Both the position numbers and the translations under genes were made by a program. From Tannerella sp. (lineage in GTDB: Bacteria > Bacteroidota > Bacteroidia > Bacteroidales > Tannerellaceae), in NCBI GenBank assembly GCA_031267485.1, contig JAIRYY010000032.1, positions 1 to 7,463 of the forward strand: DNA of 7,463 nt. The letters are read 5' to 3'. This document shows positions 6,447 through 7,463 of this stretch, piece by piece; position 1 is the first letter of the stretch, and each line of letters opens with the position of its first letter. The notes under the pieces were generated by a model. That model searched no databases and was not told where the DNA came from. It saw only the letters and a program-made list of their open reading frames with translations.

Positions 6447-7463
6447 TCAGTTCATGTTTCGTATGGCATCCAGTTTATGTTCGAGCGCATATTCGTCCAT
6501 GATGAGGACTTGCCGCTGCTTGTTTCCTTCGAAAGCGCTGACGATACCGGCCTTTTCGAGCTGGTCCATCAAACGTCCGGCGCGGTTGTATCCGATGGCG
6601 AATTTCCGCTGGATGAGGGAGGTGGAGCCTTGTTGCTGCACGACTATCAGACGGGCGGCTTCGTCGAAAAGGGGGTCGCGGTTGGACAGGTCGACCGTAT
6701 TCCCGTCGTCAGCCTGGCCATCTTCCAAAACTTCCGGCAGGATGTAGGCCGTCTCAAAACCCGCCTGGTCGCTTATGTGTTTGACAATACGCTGGATCTC
6801 GTCCGTGCCGACCAGCGCGCATTGTACCCGGACCGGGTCGTTTCCCTGCGAGAAGAGGAGGTCTCCGCGTCCGATAAGTTTGTTGGCGCCGGGGGTGTCG
6901 ATTATGGTGCGCGAATCGATCATCGACGACACCTTGAAGGCTACGCGGGCGGGGAAATTGGCTTTTATCGAACCCGTAATGATATTGGTCGATGGGCGTT
7001 GCGTGGAGATTATCATGTGTATACCTGCAGCGCGGGCTTTCTGCGCGATGCGGGCAATGGGTATTTCAATCTCCCGGCCGGCAGTCATGATGAGATCGGC
7101 AAATTCGTCGATCACGAGGACTATATAGGGCAGAAACTGGTGTCCTTTTTCGGGATTGAGTTGACGGTTTATGAATTTTTCATTGTATTCCTGAATGTTG
7201 CGGACATCGGCGCTCTTAAACAGGAGCAAACGGTCGTCCATCTCCTTGCAAAGCGATTTGAAAGTGCCGAGTCCCTTGTTGGATTCGGTTATGATTGCAT
7301 TGTCCTGGTCCGGGAGTTTGGCCAGATAATGGCGTTCGATGTCCTCGTAGACGCCTAACTCGACCACTTTCGGGTCGACGAGTACGAACTTCAGTTCCGC
7401 TGGATGCTTCTTGTAGAGCAGCGATATGATGATCGCGTTCAGGCCGACGGATTTGCCGTTTCC
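6447..7463 (-). CDS. ftsK: DNA translocase FtsK/SpoIIIE, C-terminal part (5' end outside the window)
   Basis: The frame is open to the right edge, giving 338 residues of the motor and the C-terminal domain of FtsK, the septum-anchored ATPase that pumps DNA during chromosome segregation and dimer resolution. The visible part starts inside the Walker A motif (GNGKSVGLNAI), continues through FVLVDPK, and reaches Walker B, VLVIDEFADL (D119, E120 of the visible part). The sensor-like STQRPSTNIITG and the IDSRTIIDTPGANKLIGRGD segment follow. The last 65 or so residues, from DPLFDEAARL to the end, form the gamma winged-helix domain that recognises KOPS sites; it includes GSTSLIQRKFAIGYNRAGRLMD without its internal run being broken. 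A GTG at 7365-7367 is internal, not a start. The N-terminal membrane domain is outside the window. Nothing suggests truncation or frameshift. Confidence 0.97.
   Translation of the reverse strand, partial: GNGKSVGLNAIIISLLYKKHPAELKFVLVDPKVVELGVYEDIERHYLAKLPDQDNAIITESNKGLGTFKSLCKEMDDRLLLFKSADVRNIQEYNEKFINRQLNPEKGHQFLPYIVLVIDEFADLIMTAGREIEIPIARIAQKARAAGIHMIISTQRPSTNIITGSIKANFPARVAFKVSSMIDSRTIIDTPGANKLIGRGDLLFSQGNDPVRVQCALVGTDEIQRIVKHISDQAGFETAYILPEVLEDGQADDGNTVDLSNRDPLFDEAARLIVVQQQGSTSLIQRKFAIGYNRAGRLMDQLEKAGIVSAFEGNKQRQVLIMDEYALEHKLDAIRNMN

Noticed and set aside
6477..7358. Plus-strand open frame of 293 codons opposite ftsK, and similar plus-strand frames opposite the HTCS (563-1279, 1562-2371, 3542-4069)
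   Set aside because: All are antisense to genes with clear conserved motifs, and none of their translations shows a recognisable domain.
7365..7367. GTG as a possible start of a short FtsK-like gene
   Set aside because: The frame stays open to the window edge and encodes the Walker A and VDPK motifs upstream, so this is an internal valine codon.

Overview
The window looks like part of a Bacteroidota chromosome, most likely order Bacteroidales, of moderately high GC. The evidence is a hybrid two-component sensor (HTCS) with the one-protein layout typical of this phylum, a NusG-like regulator of the UpxY kind, a Bacteroidota-type secreted glycerophosphodiesterase, ftsK directly followed by a lolA-like gene, and starts without obvious Shine-Dalgarno sequences. 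No gene is confidently read on the plus strand. Everything is transcribed leftwards, from high to low coordinates.

Layout in the direction of transcription: the C-terminal 338 residues of the DNA translocase FtsK (7463-6447, cut by the window edge); a 32-base gap; a LolA-like periplasmic lipoprotein chaperone (6414-5758); a secreted glycerophosphodiester phosphodiesterase (5761 or 5734 to 4958); a NusG/UpxY-family antiterminator (4965-4399); and a complete 1349-residue HTCS (4402-353). The last four genes overlap end to end: 4 bases for lolA/GDPD if the upstream start is used, 8 for GDPD/nusG-like and 4 for nusG-like/HTCS. They therefore look like one translationally coupled operon trailing behind ftsK. 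About 80 bases after the HTCS stop an IS66-family insertion sequence begins, and its tnpB runs off the left edge in the same orientation.

FtsK, LolA and the GDPD are chromosome-segregation and envelope-maintenance functions. The NusG-like protein and the HTCS are regulators of the sort that usually sit with capsule or glycan-utilisation loci. The inference is that an elongation regulator and a membrane sensor/transcription factor have been appended to a housekeeping operon and are made together. What the sensor regulates is not visible here, because the IS66 element occupies the ground where its downstream neighbours would be.

The most unusual local sequence is a pair of perfect hexanucleotide tandem repeats inside the 5' end of the nusG-like gene, encoding an N-terminal (Glu-Asn)3 plus (Gly-Ser)4 tail. 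I saw no CRISPR array, tRNA, rRNA or convincing intrinsic terminator.
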